From contig NZ_UCNJ01000012.1 of assembly GCF_900473965.1 (NCBI RefSeq), forward strand, positions 248,001 through 312,000: a stretch of 64,000 nucleotides of DNA, in the 5' to 3' direction. The notes under the pieces were generated by a model. It saw nothing but the letters and a program-made list of their open reading frames with translations, was not told the origin of the DNA and ran no database searches. Numbering within the stretch: position 1 is the stretch's first letter; each line of letters begins with the position of its first letter. Both the position numbers and the translations under genes were made by a program. Source of the stretch: Synechococcus sp. UW179A (GTDB lineage Bacteria > Cyanobacteriota > Cyanobacteriia > PCC-6307 > Cyanobiaceae). Shown here piece by piece: positions 37,289 to 46,369 of the stretch.

Positions 37289-37882
37289 ATGAACAGACAG
37301 CAGACGAGACGAAATGCACGGGTTGAGCACCACATGCGGCTTGTTGAACCGTTGGCCAGGCGTTATGCAGCAAAAAGCGGTCAGGATCCTGACGATCTCC
37401 AACAAGTTGGATTACTGGGGTTACTGAGGGCAGCTGAACGCTTCGAAGGCCAGAGAGACATTCCTTTTTCAGCCTTCGCTCGACCCCATATCAGGGGAGC
37501 GATCCTGCACTATCTGCGCGACAAAGCCGCAATCATTCGACTTCCCCGTGCAGCCCAGGAGAGTGATCAGGACATCGGCGCAGGGTTCAATGCGGCAACG
37601 CAACGTCGGCGATTCCTGCCCTTAGAAGATGAGTTGATCAGTCATGGCAATGACCACTGGAATGACCTTGATCGAAGGGAGGATCAACAACAACTTGCTG
37701 AGGCGCTCCAAGGGCTCCCCAAACAGGATCAAACCGCGCTCGTTGAAGTGATCCTCAAAGGGCAAAGTCTTAGAGACGTGGCCCGCAGAACCGGGGTCAG
37801 TGCCATGACCGTTCAGCGTCGCGTCAAGCGAGGACTTGCCCTGCTGCGCCAACAGCTGCAAGTTCAGCTGGAGCTGGCCTGA
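37289..37882 (+). CDS. Alternative sigma-70 factor (SigF/B-like, group 3)
   Basis: 197 residues. Region 2 includes HHMRLVEPLARRYA, DPDDLQQVGLLGLLRAAERF and FSAFARPHIRGAILHYLRD. Region 4 is near the C-terminus (LPKQDQTALVEVILKGQSLRDVARRTGVS, then TVQRRVKRGLALLR) with a helix-turn-helix. The length and absence of region 1 fit group 3 sigma factors, in which SigF of other cyanobacteria governs pili or stress. No anti-sigma gene is adjacent. The 3' end overlaps a small convergent gene by 19 bp. Confidence 0.85.
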   Translation: MNRQQTRRNARVEHHMRLVEPLARRYAAKSGQDPDDLQQVGLLGLLRAAERFEGQRDIPFSAFARPHIRGAILHYLRDKAAIIRLPRAAQESDQDIGAGFNAATQRRRFLPLEDELISHGNDHWNDLDRREDQQQLAEALQGLPKQDQTALVEVILKGQSLRDVARRTGVSAMTVQRRVKRGLALLRQQLQVQLELA

Positions 37883-38070
37883 TCCCGTTCGATCTGCTGC
37901 TCAAGGGTGCTAATCGCTGCTGTGACAGCAGCGATCTGTCGTTCGAGTCCGTCACGCCAGAAGCGCATCATGCGCAGTTTGCGCTCCTGGTGATGGCGCT
38001 GCCAGTCGCCATCTGCGCAAGGTGAGCAGCCAAAAGGAGGAAACATCCGAGGGTTGTTAGCTGCGGCCAT
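37864..38070 (-). CDS. Small protein opposite the sigma factor, unknown function
   Basis: 68 residues. The head has MFPPFGCSPC with two cysteines three residues apart. It is followed by a long amphipathic helix (RFWRDGLERQIAAVTAAIST) with a coiled-coil look and an acidic tail. Composition is protein-like and unlike a chance frame. It overlaps the end of the sigma factor gene by 19 bp. Whether it affects the sigma factor is unknown. Confidence 0.62.
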   Translation of the reverse strand: MAAANNPRMFPPFGCSPCADGDWQRHHQERKLRMMRFWRDGLERQIAAVTAAISTLEQQIERDQASSS

Positions 38071-38145
38071 CCTGGCGAGAAAGGGCCGTTGATTGCGTCA
38101 TCGAGAACGCTTGGCGGTTTTTCCTCTGGCGATTAAGTTTGGAAC

Positions 38146-39801
38146 TTGAGCCTGCCCAAGGCCGCCAATCACCAGTCGCGAGTGTCTCACCGAATCCCAC
38201 TACTGGTCTTGATTGGCGTCTCGGCTGGGACGCTTTCGACTGAGTTTGTGAGGCCCGTTGCGGCTTACGTGCCTCTGATGGCTGGTCAGCGAGCCAGGCC
38301 TCTGAACGGCAACTTCAATAACGTTCCAGTTCTGCATTCCAATCAACCGGAGATTGTTAAAGGACCAGGCATCCTGGTGGACACCTCACCGGGTAGTTCA
38401 ATTGCTGCCGAAACCAATCAACCACTGAAGAACTCCACATTCACTTTCAATGGTGAATTTGGCGTTCATATGCATCATAAATATTATCCCCAGGATTCCA
38501 GCAAGCTAGGAGGCCGCAGAGCTCGTGGCCTGCTGACTGTTGCGGCCATTGCGATAAATCCCAGTTCATCCCCCGTCACTTTGCGATTCAAAAGGGGTTC
38601 AGTAAAAAATAGTTTTGAGGCTCCTTATCATCCTAATAAACTGATGGGCGTCAAGCCGTTGGGGCCCAGACCTTGGAACACTGGCCCTGGTGATGCGACG
38701 GCAGTCCAGATTCTTCGTGGCGAGTTGGATCGCAAGCTTTCACGAGAAGTCACTATTCCTCCAAACAGTCGCAAAGTGATTGTGAGCAGTGTTTTGCCTG
38801 CGCGCGGAATCATGAATGGTCTGCTGCGTGGCACTAGTAATGGACCCTTTCAGATGGCTGTGATTGCAGCGGAAGAAACCCAAGACGAACGTGCACTGAT
38901 TGCTGTTCTTGATCGTGGACAACTTGCGCCTGGAAGAATTTATCTCAATCGCATTCGTGAGATTCAGTCAGGTCAGGTTTTTTCACGCGTTGCAGGAGTT
39001 GCACTTGGTGATGAGTACAAAGCTTCAATTCAGCATGACCTCTCTCAAGGTTCATTGCATGTGCCTTTGACCAGCACGCGCAAACATCATTTCGGCACTC
39101 GTGACATTCAGGTCAATCAACTCAGCACACGCATGGTGGATTCCGCAGTTAATAACGTTGGTACTTACGGAGTACGTTTTGATGTTGACCTGAATCTTGC
39201 TGGTGAGGGTGCTCACGAGCTGGTTCTCAGTCATCCGGTTGCCTCCGGCCGCTCATCATTTACGGCTTTCCGTGGATCAATTGGTATCAAAACTGATCAG
39301 GGTTACCAAGAGGTCCATGTTGGTATGCGCTCCGGACAGAGTCTTTCCATTGCTGATCTTGATCTCAAGCGTGGAGCGAATAACCCTGTCACTGTGAGTG
39401 TTGTTTATCCAGCTGATGCCACTCCGGGTCACCTGCTGAGTGTGGTCCCAGTCACTCAGTTGGCCATGTTGCGTCAGCGTGAACAGATGCTGGAAGCGGC
39501 CCGGAAGGCTCAAGCTGAAGCAAAGTCACGCAAGGTCAAGCCAGAGTTGGCTCCACCAGCTGTTAACGCTCAACCGGTTCCCGAGGCGAAGCCTGCCGTA
39601 CCTGTTGCCAGCCCCGCTCTGCGGCCTGTGAGAAGAACCACACCTCCACCGCCTCCTCTGATTGTTTCTCCAAGGGGCGGATCCAATGCCATGCCTCCTG
39701 CCATGATCATGCCTTCCAGAGTGAACAGCAGCCTCGAGCAGCGTTACCGTGACGCGATCCGTGCTCAACAGGAATGGTTGCGTCGCCTACAGGGTCGATG
39801 A
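38146..39801 (+). CDS. DUF3370 family exported protein
   Basis: 551 residues if the TTG at 38146 is used; a GTG at 38182 is also possible. It carries a signal sequence (IPLLVLIGVSAGTLSTEF). The body matches DUF3370, a cyanobacterial family: RARPLNGNFNNVPVLHSNQPE, FNGEFGVHMHHKYY, GRRARGLLTVAAIAINPSS, and LLRGTSNGPFQMAVI. The last 100 residues are Pro/Lys/Ala-rich and low complexity, with PPPPPL. Probably exported; function unknown. No ATG is available near the start. Confidence 0.78.
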   Translation: MSLPKAANHQSRVSHRIPLLVLIGVSAGTLSTEFVRPVAAYVPLMAGQRARPLNGNFNNVPVLHSNQPEIVKGPGILVDTSPGSSIAAETNQPLKNSTFTFNGEFGVHMHHKYYPQDSSKLGGRRARGLLTVAAIAINPSSSPVTLRFKRGSVKNSFEAPYHPNKLMGVKPLGPRPWNTGPGDATAVQILRGELDRKLSREVTIPPNSRKVIVSSVLPARGIMNGLLRGTSNGPFQMAVIAAEETQDERALIAVLDRGQLAPGRIYLNRIREIQSGQVFSRVAGVALGDEYKASIQHDLSQGSLHVPLTSTRKHHFGTRDIQVNQLSTRMVDSAVNNVGTYGVRFDVDLNLAGEGAHELVLSHPVASGRSSFTAFRGSIGIKTDQGYQEVHVGMRSGQSLSIADLDLKRGANNPVTVSVVYPADATPGHLLSVVPVTQLAMLRQREQMLEAARKAQAEAKSRKVKPELAPPAVNAQPVPEAKPAVPVASPALRPVRRTTPPPPPLIVSPRGGSNAMPPAMIMPSRVNSSLEQRYRDAIRAQQEWLRRLQGR

Positions 39802-39836
39802 ACCAACTTGCTTGACGGTCAGAACGACACAGCCCT

Positions 39837-40919
39837 ATGAGCGGCAAGCGCATCAGCCTGGAATTACCCGAGGAGCTCGTTGACCAGATTGATCAGCTTC
39901 GCAAGGACTGGAAGACCCGTTCCAGGGGGGAATGTCTTCGCCGCTTGCTTGAGGAAATCTTTCAACCCGACCTGGATCAGGATGACGCCCCTGTACCCCT
40001 GGTTGATTCACTGGTTAACCAGTCTTCGGAGGGAACAGCTGAACCAACGGGTTCTAAACCTGATAAGAGTTCCAAGGCTTTGCTGGTCACAGAGCCGAAC
40101 CAGCAACCTCAATACGATGAGGATCGAGCCATCGTTTTAGTTGGCTCAGCTGGCGGACTTAACACCACAGGCCAGGAAGACGATCGTCCGGTCTCACCCC
40201 AACCACCGACACGCCATGCAGCACCCGTTGGAGCTGGCATTGATTTGCCCGGCTTTGTTCGCAAGCGAAGCACGTCGATTCGCGAAAGCTTGACACCAAG
40301 GAAGCAACCCAGCACGGAGATTCCCCTCGTACCGGTGATCAGTGACGAACAGATCAAGGACTGGTCTGAAGTTGCTCTGAACCATTGGCTCAACCTTTAC
40401 GGCTCTAACCCAGGCCCGACCGTGATGGAGGCTGTGATGCTGTGGATGGCCCGTGACATTTGGCCCCATATCGATGGATCCGAGGGGCGCACATTCACCT
40501 GGAGTCAGGTCAATCACTCCATGACTGAATTCTGCAAAAGCTGGATGGTTCCTTCTCCTCGCTTCGAGCAGGTGATTGTTGCTGCCGCGGTGCTTGAGGA
40601 TCCGTTCGCGAGCGCTTCAGTTCCAGAACGTATCCCTACTTTGATTCGCCGTTTTGTTAATCGCTTCAAACGCAGCCGAAAGGTCACATCCTTCGAAACG
40701 CTCCAATCCACGATGACTCTGCATGGAGCACTCAAGCAACTGGAGTTGCCCACACAGGCTGGCCAGTCCCTGACATTGCGTTCCATTCGCGACGCCTACA
40801 AACGTAAGGCCGTTGAAGTTCACCCTGACTCCGGTGGTTCAACCGATGCCATGCGTCGCCTCAACGAGGCTTATCAGATGCTGAAAGAGCTTTATCGCCA
40901 GAAAGAGTTATCTCAGTAG
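39837..40919 (+). CDS. Ribbon-helix-helix protein fused to a J-domain
   Basis: 360 residues with an unusual architecture. Residues 1-42 (MSGKRISLELPEELVDQIDQ...) look like a ribbon-helix-helix DNA-binding fold. Residues about 45-165 are a low-complexity, Gln/Pro/Glu-rich linker. Residues about 170-290 form a helical middle region (EQIKDWSEVALNHWLNLYG, VMEAVMLWMARDIWPHIDG). The tail from residue 300 is J-domain-like, with HPD at residues 329-331 followed by SGGSTDAMRRLNEAY. This suggests a DNA-associated factor that could recruit an Hsp70. Start ATG 39837 is firm. It converges on the apcD region. Confidence 0.75.
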   Translation: MSGKRISLELPEELVDQIDQLRKDWKTRSRGECLRRLLEEIFQPDLDQDDAPVPLVDSLVNQSSEGTAEPTGSKPDKSSKALLVTEPNQQPQYDEDRAIVLVGSAGGLNTTGQEDDRPVSPQPPTRHAAPVGAGIDLPGFVRKRSTSIRESLTPRKQPSTEIPLVPVISDEQIKDWSEVALNHWLNLYGSNPGPTVMEAVMLWMARDIWPHIDGSEGRTFTWSQVNHSMTEFCKSWMVPSPRFEQVIVAAAVLEDPFASASVPERIPTLIRRFVNRFKRSRKVTSFETLQSTMTLHGALKQLELPTQAGQSLTLRSIRDAYKRKAVEVHPDSGGSTDAMRRLNEAYQMLKELYRQKELSQ

Positions 40920-41601
40920 TCTGGATTGCGAATCACTTCTGGACTCATCTGTGTTCCCGTGTGAGACCGTTAATACGTCAGATTTTTGTTTTCCTGCTTG
41001 GAAGATCTCAGGCAGTGGCCGAACAACAGTTTCTATCAAGATCAATTTTTTCCATTGTTTTATCTGCAGCCTTGATGTGTTTGTAGTCAAGATGTGACGC
41101 GTCGAAGTTTTGATGATCTCAATCAATACAGGACCGTTTGATTAGAACAAGGCATGTCCAGTGTGCCGATTAGCTTGTCCAAGGAATTGCCTGAAGGACC
41201 TTAAACCCTGTCACAAATGGGTTTCAAGGAGTCGCGTCTCTGCTGTTGACACAGTGACGCAATGATTTTGGACATCGTCAGTGCGGCCTGGGTTCGCTCT
41301 ATGCGACCCAACGCACTCGGGGAGGCGAGCTCGGATCGCCAAGTTCTGGCATCGAATGGCTAACGGTCCAATCAGTCGTTGATCAGACCAATTCAAGACC
41401 CGTTTTCAGTCTTAGATGCAACAGCTGGGTCTCGCGAAAGTGCCGAGAAACGTGCGTCGCGGGGCAAGGTAAGAAAGCAGAGTCATGCATCTCAAGCAAG
41501 ACGCATTCAGAGTCCAGGCCGGAGTCTTGCATGAGACGAATGCGGAAGATTGCGAAAGAACTTGAAGACTGGAGCGGGCAGCGGTCGAGTCTGCTGGCTG
41601 A
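40920..41601. other. 680-bp gap between RHH-J gene and apcD, no secure gene
   Basis: The longest stretch without a gene, between convergent 3' ends. Minus-strand frames of 61 and 72 codons lack protein character. There are no rRNA or tRNA motifs, no tmRNA tag and no RNase P consensus. A strong imperfect hairpin lies at 41281-41316. The last 200 bp before apcD are less AT-rich and could be a small RNA. I recognise nothing by name. Confidence 0.5.
41281..41316. other. Imperfect stem-loop in the apcD-side gap
   Basis: GTGCG (41281-41285) pairs with CGCAC (41312-41316). TGGGT (41289-41293) pairs with ACCCA (41306-41310), and CGC (41295-41297) with GCG (41303-41305). Together they give a stem of about 13 pairs with small bulges and a five-base loop. 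No T-tract, so not an ordinary terminator. Could be part of a non-coding RNA. Confidence 0.45.
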
Positions 41602-42096
41602 TCAGGTGCTGGTCTGCATACCTTTGATCAGATAGTCAAAATAAGGTCCTGCAATCTTCTGCTGCTCCTCTGAAAGCAAAACCAGAGCAGCTTCTCTCAT
41701 GCACCGCATTGCATCCACCATCCCTGGCATGGGAACACCAAGGCTGTTGTACATCTCACGGGCTCCGATCAAGCCGATCTGCTCGATCATGTCGGTGCTG
41801 CCTGCGAGAACTCCATAGGTGACCAGCCTCAGATACCAGCTGTAGTCACGCAGGCACTGAGCCCTTTGCTTTTGGCCATAGGCATTTCCCCCAGGGGCGA
41901 CATATTCAGGTCGCAGGCCGAACAACTGGCGTGCCGATTCATCAACAATCTTCTTTTCGCTGTCTGTGAGGATCCGAACCACTGACAGACGAACGGCACC
42001 CTGACTGAGGTACTCGACCATCGAGCGAAGTTCACCACTGCTCGGGTAACGCAGATCGTCATCCGCCTGGAGGATCAGATCCCTTACAACGCTCAT
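41602..42096 (-). CDS. apcD: Allophycocyanin-B alpha-type subunit (ApcD)
   Basis: 164-residue bilin-binding core subunit of the phycobilisome. From ATG 42096 it starts MSVVRDLILQADDDLRYP. It has GGNAYGQKQRAQCLRDYSWY with the chromophore cysteine, and GLIGAREMYNSLGVPMPGMV. YGQKQ and CLRDYSWYLRLVTYG resemble ApcD more than the major ApcA. ApcD is the far-red terminal emitter associated with energy transfer to photosystem I. An in-frame ATG 12 bp upstream is possible. It stands alone, away from any apc operon in this window. Confidence 0.88.
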   Translation of the reverse strand: MSVVRDLILQADDDLRYPSSGELRSMVEYLSQGAVRLSVVRILTDSEKKIVDESARQLFGLRPEYVAPGGNAYGQKQRAQCLRDYSWYLRLVTYGVLAGSTDMIEQIGLIGAREMYNSLGVPMPGMVDAMRCMREAALVLLSEEQQKIAGPYFDYLIKGMQTST

Positions 42097-42176
42097 GACG
42101 GCTGGCATGCTGGAAACAGTTTAAGGGGCATGAACCCCAGCCATGGGTTGGAACTGAGGGGTGTTACGCCATTGCA

Positions 42177-43577
42177 ATGACAGCGATGAATGAAACACTG
42201 CATCCGGGACAGACCATCGATGTTGTGGGAGAGGATCTTGATCAGCAGGGACGTGGTCTGGCCCGCTGGAATGGCTGGGTGATCGCAGTACCTGAGCTGC
42301 TGCCTGGAGAAGAGGCCAAGGTCAAAGTTCAGCAGCGTCAGAGGCGGATGTGGCTAGCCCGAAGAGTGGAGATCATCTCCTCATCACCCCATGCCCGTCG
42401 ACCACCTTGCATTCTTGCCCGCGACTGCGGTGGTTGTTCATTGCAGCATCTTTCAGTTGAGGCCCAGAACACCTGGAAGCAGGAGCGACTGACCAACACG
42501 TTGACTCGCATCGGCCAGCTGGATCCTGATGTCAATGCCCTGGTGAGTCCCGATCGGGAATCACTGGGCTACAGAAACCGGGCATTGATCCCAGTCCGTC
42601 GTGATGGCCTGAAGGTGCGCCTTGGTTATTACAAGCGTGGCAGTCATCGCATCGTCAATCTCAACCACTGCCCAGTTCTGGATCCTCGACTGGATGACTT
42701 GATTGCTCCGATCAAGAAGGATCTGGAATCAACACGCTGGCCCATGGATTCAGATCTGCAGGGTCAGCCTGGTCTTCGCCATTTGGGATTGAGAATCGGC
42801 GTGCGAACCGGCGAAGTGCTGATCACCCTGATTTCTGCCACTCGGTCGCTTGAGGGAGTTGAGGAGTTGAGCGCGGTATGGATGCGTCGCTGGCCACAGC
42901 TGAAGGGTGTAACGCTCAATCTGCAACCGCAACGCAGTAATGCTGTGTTCGGCGAGCAGACCATTTGCCTTCAAGGTCAGGATTCGGTCGAAGAGCGATT
43001 TTGTGCTCTGTCTCTTGAGCTTGGGACCACCACCTTTTTTCAGGTCAATACACCCCGTGCAGAACGGGTGGTGGAGCAGATCCGCGACTGGCTCACCCGC
43101 GTGGAGGCGAATCAACGCGTGATTGATGCCTACTGCGGCATCGGCACGATTGCCTTACCGCTTGCGGCTGCTGGCCACAGAGTGACCGGCCTAGAAATCA
43201 GCCCCGCATCCGTGCGCCATGCCGGACGCAATGCAGCACGCAACAGGCTCAATACAACACAATTTCTGGATGGCGATGTGGCTCAGCATCTGCAAGATCT
43301 TTTGCCGATGCACGATGCCCTGGTGGTTGATCCACCACGTAAGGGTTTGGAGGCCAACGTACTGGCCATGATCCGTAACCATCCACCAAAGCGGTTGGTA
43401 TATCTGAGTTGTGATCCTGCAACTCTGGCGAGGGATCTCAAACAACTGGCGGGAGATTCAGGTCCTTATCGGATTGAACGTGTCCAGCCAATGGATTTCT
43501 TTCCTCAGACTTCTCACCTGGAATGTCTTGTGTTGATGTCGAGAATCAGCTGCGCAACTGCACCTGAAACTGCTTAA
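42177..43577 (+). CDS. rlmD: 23S rRNA uracil-5-methyltransferase (RlmD/RumA type)
   Basis: 466 residues. An N-terminal TRAM-like domain (LHPGQTIDVVGEDLDQQG) precedes a 4Fe-4S cysteine motif (PPCILARDCGGCSLQHL). The SAM-binding methyltransferase domain has FFQVNTPRAERV, DAYCGIGTIALPLA and LVVDPPRKG. The catalytic cysteine is in VYLSCDPATLARD near the C-terminus. The fourth cluster cysteine is probably CPVLD. An ATG 9 bp downstream (MNETLHPG) is an alternative start. Exact target (U747 or U1939) cannot be told. Its 3' end overlaps the convergent pheT by 32 bp. Confidence 0.85.
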   Translation: MTAMNETLHPGQTIDVVGEDLDQQGRGLARWNGWVIAVPELLPGEEAKVKVQQRQRRMWLARRVEIISSSPHARRPPCILARDCGGCSLQHLSVEAQNTWKQERLTNTLTRIGQLDPDVNALVSPDRESLGYRNRALIPVRRDGLKVRLGYYKRGSHRIVNLNHCPVLDPRLDDLIAPIKKDLESTRWPMDSDLQGQPGLRHLGLRIGVRTGEVLITLISATRSLEGVEELSAVWMRRWPQLKGVTLNLQPQRSNAVFGEQTICLQGQDSVEERFCALSLELGTTTFFQVNTPRAERVVEQIRDWLTRVEANQRVIDAYCGIGTIALPLAAAGHRVTGLEISPASVRHAGRNAARNRLNTTQFLDGDVAQHLQDLLPMHDALVVDPPRKGLEANVLAMIRNHPPKRLVYLSCDPATLARDLKQLAGDSGPYRIERVQPMDFFPQTSHLECLVLMSRISCATAPETA

Positions 43578-46002
43578 CGAGTGCCTTACGCACCTTCTCG
43601 TGCACAGGCTGAATCATGTCATCCGTGAGGGTGCTGTCTTTACCGCGGTAACGCAAACGGAACGCCTGGCTGCACTGATCGGAGCCGAGCTGTCCGCCTT
43701 CAAAACGATCGATCAATTCGACCGACTCCAACAGTGGCTTTCCTGCTTTACGGATGGCCTGCAGAAGATCTCCTGCCGCCAGGCTGCGAGGAACAACCAT
43801 GGCGAGATCTCGTTCTGATGAAGGCAGGGTGGAATAGGCCTTGAACTGCGGACGCCAGCGATTGCTGCGGGTGGCTGCCTCCAGCAGACGTGCCAATTCC
43901 AGATCGAAAAGATAAGTGTCCGCCGGTAGCTCATGGCTTTCACACAGGGCTGGATGCAACTGGCCGAAGCTGCCGAGAGGGCGACCCTCAACAACCACAG
44001 ATGCCGCACGGCCGGGATGAAGACGCCCATCGTCGGAGAGGCGACGGTCCTGGGCCTCGATCCCGAATGCATTCAGAACAGTGGTGAGTAGGCCTCTGGC
44101 TTCGTAGTAACTGAGAGGTTGTGGCTTGCCGCTGGACTGCCATCGCGAAAGGCGACGTTCCCCGCAGATCACCCCCGATAGCCGAGCTTCTTGATCGATT
44201 GCTGCGCCATCGGAGCTGAACACATTCCCGATCTCGAACACCCAGCAACCAGGCTGCGAGGCCTGAAGGTTGCGCTGACAGACCTGAAGATGCTCCATCC
44301 AGAGCGCAGTCCGCAGATGGCTGGTCTCCGCCAACAGAGGATTACTGATGGCAATGCGCGTGGGATCGGCGTCATCCGCCCCGGTAAGAGACAACGTGGT
44401 GATTTCCTGAAGTCCGGCAGCGCTCAGACGCTGACGTAAGCGTCGTTCAGCTTGCTGGATGAGCGTCAGCTGACCGGGCTGTAGCGGGTTCGGGAGATGG
44501 GATTGGAAGCGATCAAATCCCACCAGTCGGGCCACCTCCTCGATTAGGTCAACCTCACGCAATAGGTCCATTCGTCTCGATGGGGGAACGATCACCTCCC
44601 ATCCATCCACACAGGGAGTGAGTTCACAACCGAGTGCTGCGAGACAAGCCTCGACCTGAGCATCAGCAAGCGGCTGATGCAAAGCAGTGCTGTCTGTGGA
44701 TTCGAGTGGTCCGAGCAGGCGATGCAGTGCATTTCGGCGCAGGCTGACGACCGGATCTTCTCCCTGTTCTGCAGCACAAACCCAGGTTTCACCGATCTCA
44801 GCATCAAGCATTTCCCTGAATAGAGATAGAGCGCGGCCTGCTGCGATCAGGGTGATTTCCCTGGGCAAGCCTTTCTCGTAACGACTGCTGGCATCGGTGC
44901 GCTGTCCTGTGGCTCGACTGCCGTTACGGACGGAAGCTGGAGTGAACAGGGCTGATTCCAGCCAGATTCTGCGAGTGCTGTCGGTGACTCCGCTTTCGGC
45001 ACTGCCCATCACGCCGGCCACGGCGACAGCACGATCCCGGCAGGTCACCACTTGAACACGGGGATCAAGCTCGATCTCGCGTCCGTCCAGCCCTTTGAAG
45101 GTTTCCTGTTCATGGGCCTGACGCAGTCCAAAATCTGCTGCTCTGATCGCAGTTCCGCAGAGCGATTCCAATGCATCTGCATCGAAAGCATGCAGAGGTT
45201 GGCCCTGTTCAAGCATCACCAGGTTGGTGATGTCGACCACGGCGTTCACAGGATTCACTCCGGCACGGGTCAACCGTCGCTGCAACCATTGCGGTGAGCG
45301 TGATGCGCCATCGATGCCCTTGACTTCGGTTAGGCCGTAAAGGCCACCGTCCTTCATGGCAGCTGAGGATTGCTGATCGGTTGCCAGCGTTTGAATTTCT
45401 GATGGAGCGGCTGCCTTGGGCAATGAAAGCGGCGCTCCTGTGAGTGCAGCCACTTCCCTGGCAATGCCTGTCATCGAAAGACCATCAGGACGGTTGGCTG
45501 TGATGGCGAGCTCGAGAACGCTGTCGTTGAGACCCAGGGATGGCGCCACGGGCTCTCCCGGAGAGGGTGAGCCAGCGAAGAGATCCTCAAGGATGGCGAT
45601 CCCATCCACATCACTGCTCTGCCCAAGTTCTGACAGCGAACAGATCATTCCCTCACTGCTTACACCACGCAGTTCACCTGCTTTGATCGTGAGGTTCACG
45701 GCAGGAAGAACGGCCCCGACCATGGCAACAGGAACATGAATGCCTGCACGCACATTCTTGGCTCCGCAGACGATTTGCAGGCTCTGGTTAGCACCCACAT
45801 TCACCTTGCAGACACTGAGCTTGTCGGCATTGGGATGCCGATCGCAGGCCAATACTTCACCAACAACGACACCTTGGGCAAGGAGGGAGAGATCCTCCAG
45901 CTCCTCCACTTCAAAACCAGCCATCGACAACCGTTCACCCAGTTGATCAGCGGGCTCATTCACCTGCACCAAATCCTGCAGCCAGGACAGAGAAACCCGC
46001 AT
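43546..46002 (-). CDS. pheT: Phenylalanyl-tRNA synthetase beta subunit
   Basis: 818-residue subunit forming the alpha2-beta2 synthetase. The N-terminal tRNA-binding domain (VVVGEVLACDRHPNADKLSV) is followed by the B3/B4 region (ELAITANRPDGLSMTGIARE, DITNLVMLEQGQPLHAFD). The B5 domain is near residues 400-480, the class II-like core comes next, and the C-terminal FDX-ACB domain runs FKAYSTLPSSERDLAMVV to the end. Length is typical. pheS is not in the window. It ends within the convergent methyltransferase gene by 32 bp and is divergent from rpmG. Confidence 0.97.
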   Translation of the reverse strand: MRVSLSWLQDLVQVNEPADQLGERLSMAGFEVEELEDLSLLAQGVVVGEVLACDRHPNADKLSVCKVNVGANQSLQIVCGAKNVRAGIHVPVAMVGAVLPAVNLTIKAGELRGVSSEGMICSLSELGQSSDVDGIAILEDLFAGSPSPGEPVAPSLGLNDSVLELAITANRPDGLSMTGIAREVAALTGAPLSLPKAAAPSEIQTLATDQQSSAAMKDGGLYGLTEVKGIDGASRSPQWLQRRLTRAGVNPVNAVVDITNLVMLEQGQPLHAFDADALESLCGTAIRAADFGLRQAHEQETFKGLDGREIELDPRVQVVTCRDRAVAVAGVMGSAESGVTDSTRRIWLESALFTPASVRNGSRATGQRTDASSRYEKGLPREITLIAAGRALSLFREMLDAEIGETWVCAAEQGEDPVVSLRRNALHRLLGPLESTDSTALHQPLADAQVEACLAALGCELTPCVDGWEVIVPPSRRMDLLREVDLIEEVARLVGFDRFQSHLPNPLQPGQLTLIQQAERRLRQRLSAAGLQEITTLSLTGADDADPTRIAISNPLLAETSHLRTALWMEHLQVCQRNLQASQPGCWVFEIGNVFSSDGAAIDQEARLSGVICGERRLSRWQSSGKPQPLSYYEARGLLTTVLNAFGIEAQDRRLSDDGRLHPGRAASVVVEGRPLGSFGQLHPALCESHELPADTYLFDLELARLLEAATRSNRWRPQFKAYSTLPSSERDLAMVVPRSLAAGDLLQAIRKAGKPLLESVELIDRFEGGQLGSDQCSQAFRLRYRGKDSTLTDDMIQPVHEKVRKALVKQFQVQLRS

Positions 46003-46130
46003 CGGGAGCTTGAAGTCAGCGCGTGATCCTACGAACTCGCAATCACTGCCGGACGCCTGGAGTGGGGTGAGGTGGACCTGTAAAGTGGATGTTTGTCATT
46101 TCGCTTCGCAACTGCGGCGCTACGTCCTTT

Positions 46131-46331
46131 ATGGCCAAGAACAAGGGCGTCCGGATCGTTGTCACCATTGAGTGCACCGAATGCCGGTCCGTTCCCGCTT
46201 CCGAAAAGCGTTCTCCCGGTGTGTCTCGCTACACGACCGAGAAAAATCGTCGGAATACCACTGAAAGGCTGGAACTGATGAAGTTCTGCCCGCAACTCAA
46301 CAAGATGACTCTCCACAAAGAGATCAAGTGA
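46131..46331 (+). CDS. rpmG: 50S ribosomal protein L33
   Basis: 66 residues from ATG 46131 ([18 protein letters not shown]). The first CxxC pair is present. The second, normally CxxC before the C-terminal basic region, is reduced to a single Cys (FCPQLNKM), so the zinc ribbon is incomplete. The start is fixed by the L33 N-terminus. It is followed by rpsR after 38 bp, the usual L33-S18 pair of cyanobacteria. Confidence 0.95.
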   Translation: MAKNKGVRIVVTIECTECRSVPASEKRSPGVSRYTTEKNRRNTTERLELMKFCPQLNKMTLHKEIK

Positions 46332-46369
46332 GTTTGCTGTTCATCCAGTTTTCCAATCGTTTCTGATTC

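Noticed and set aside
40908-41396. Two minus-strand frames of 61-72 codons in the gap before apcD
   Set aside because: No family character, unusual composition and poor starts. Kept as a gap.
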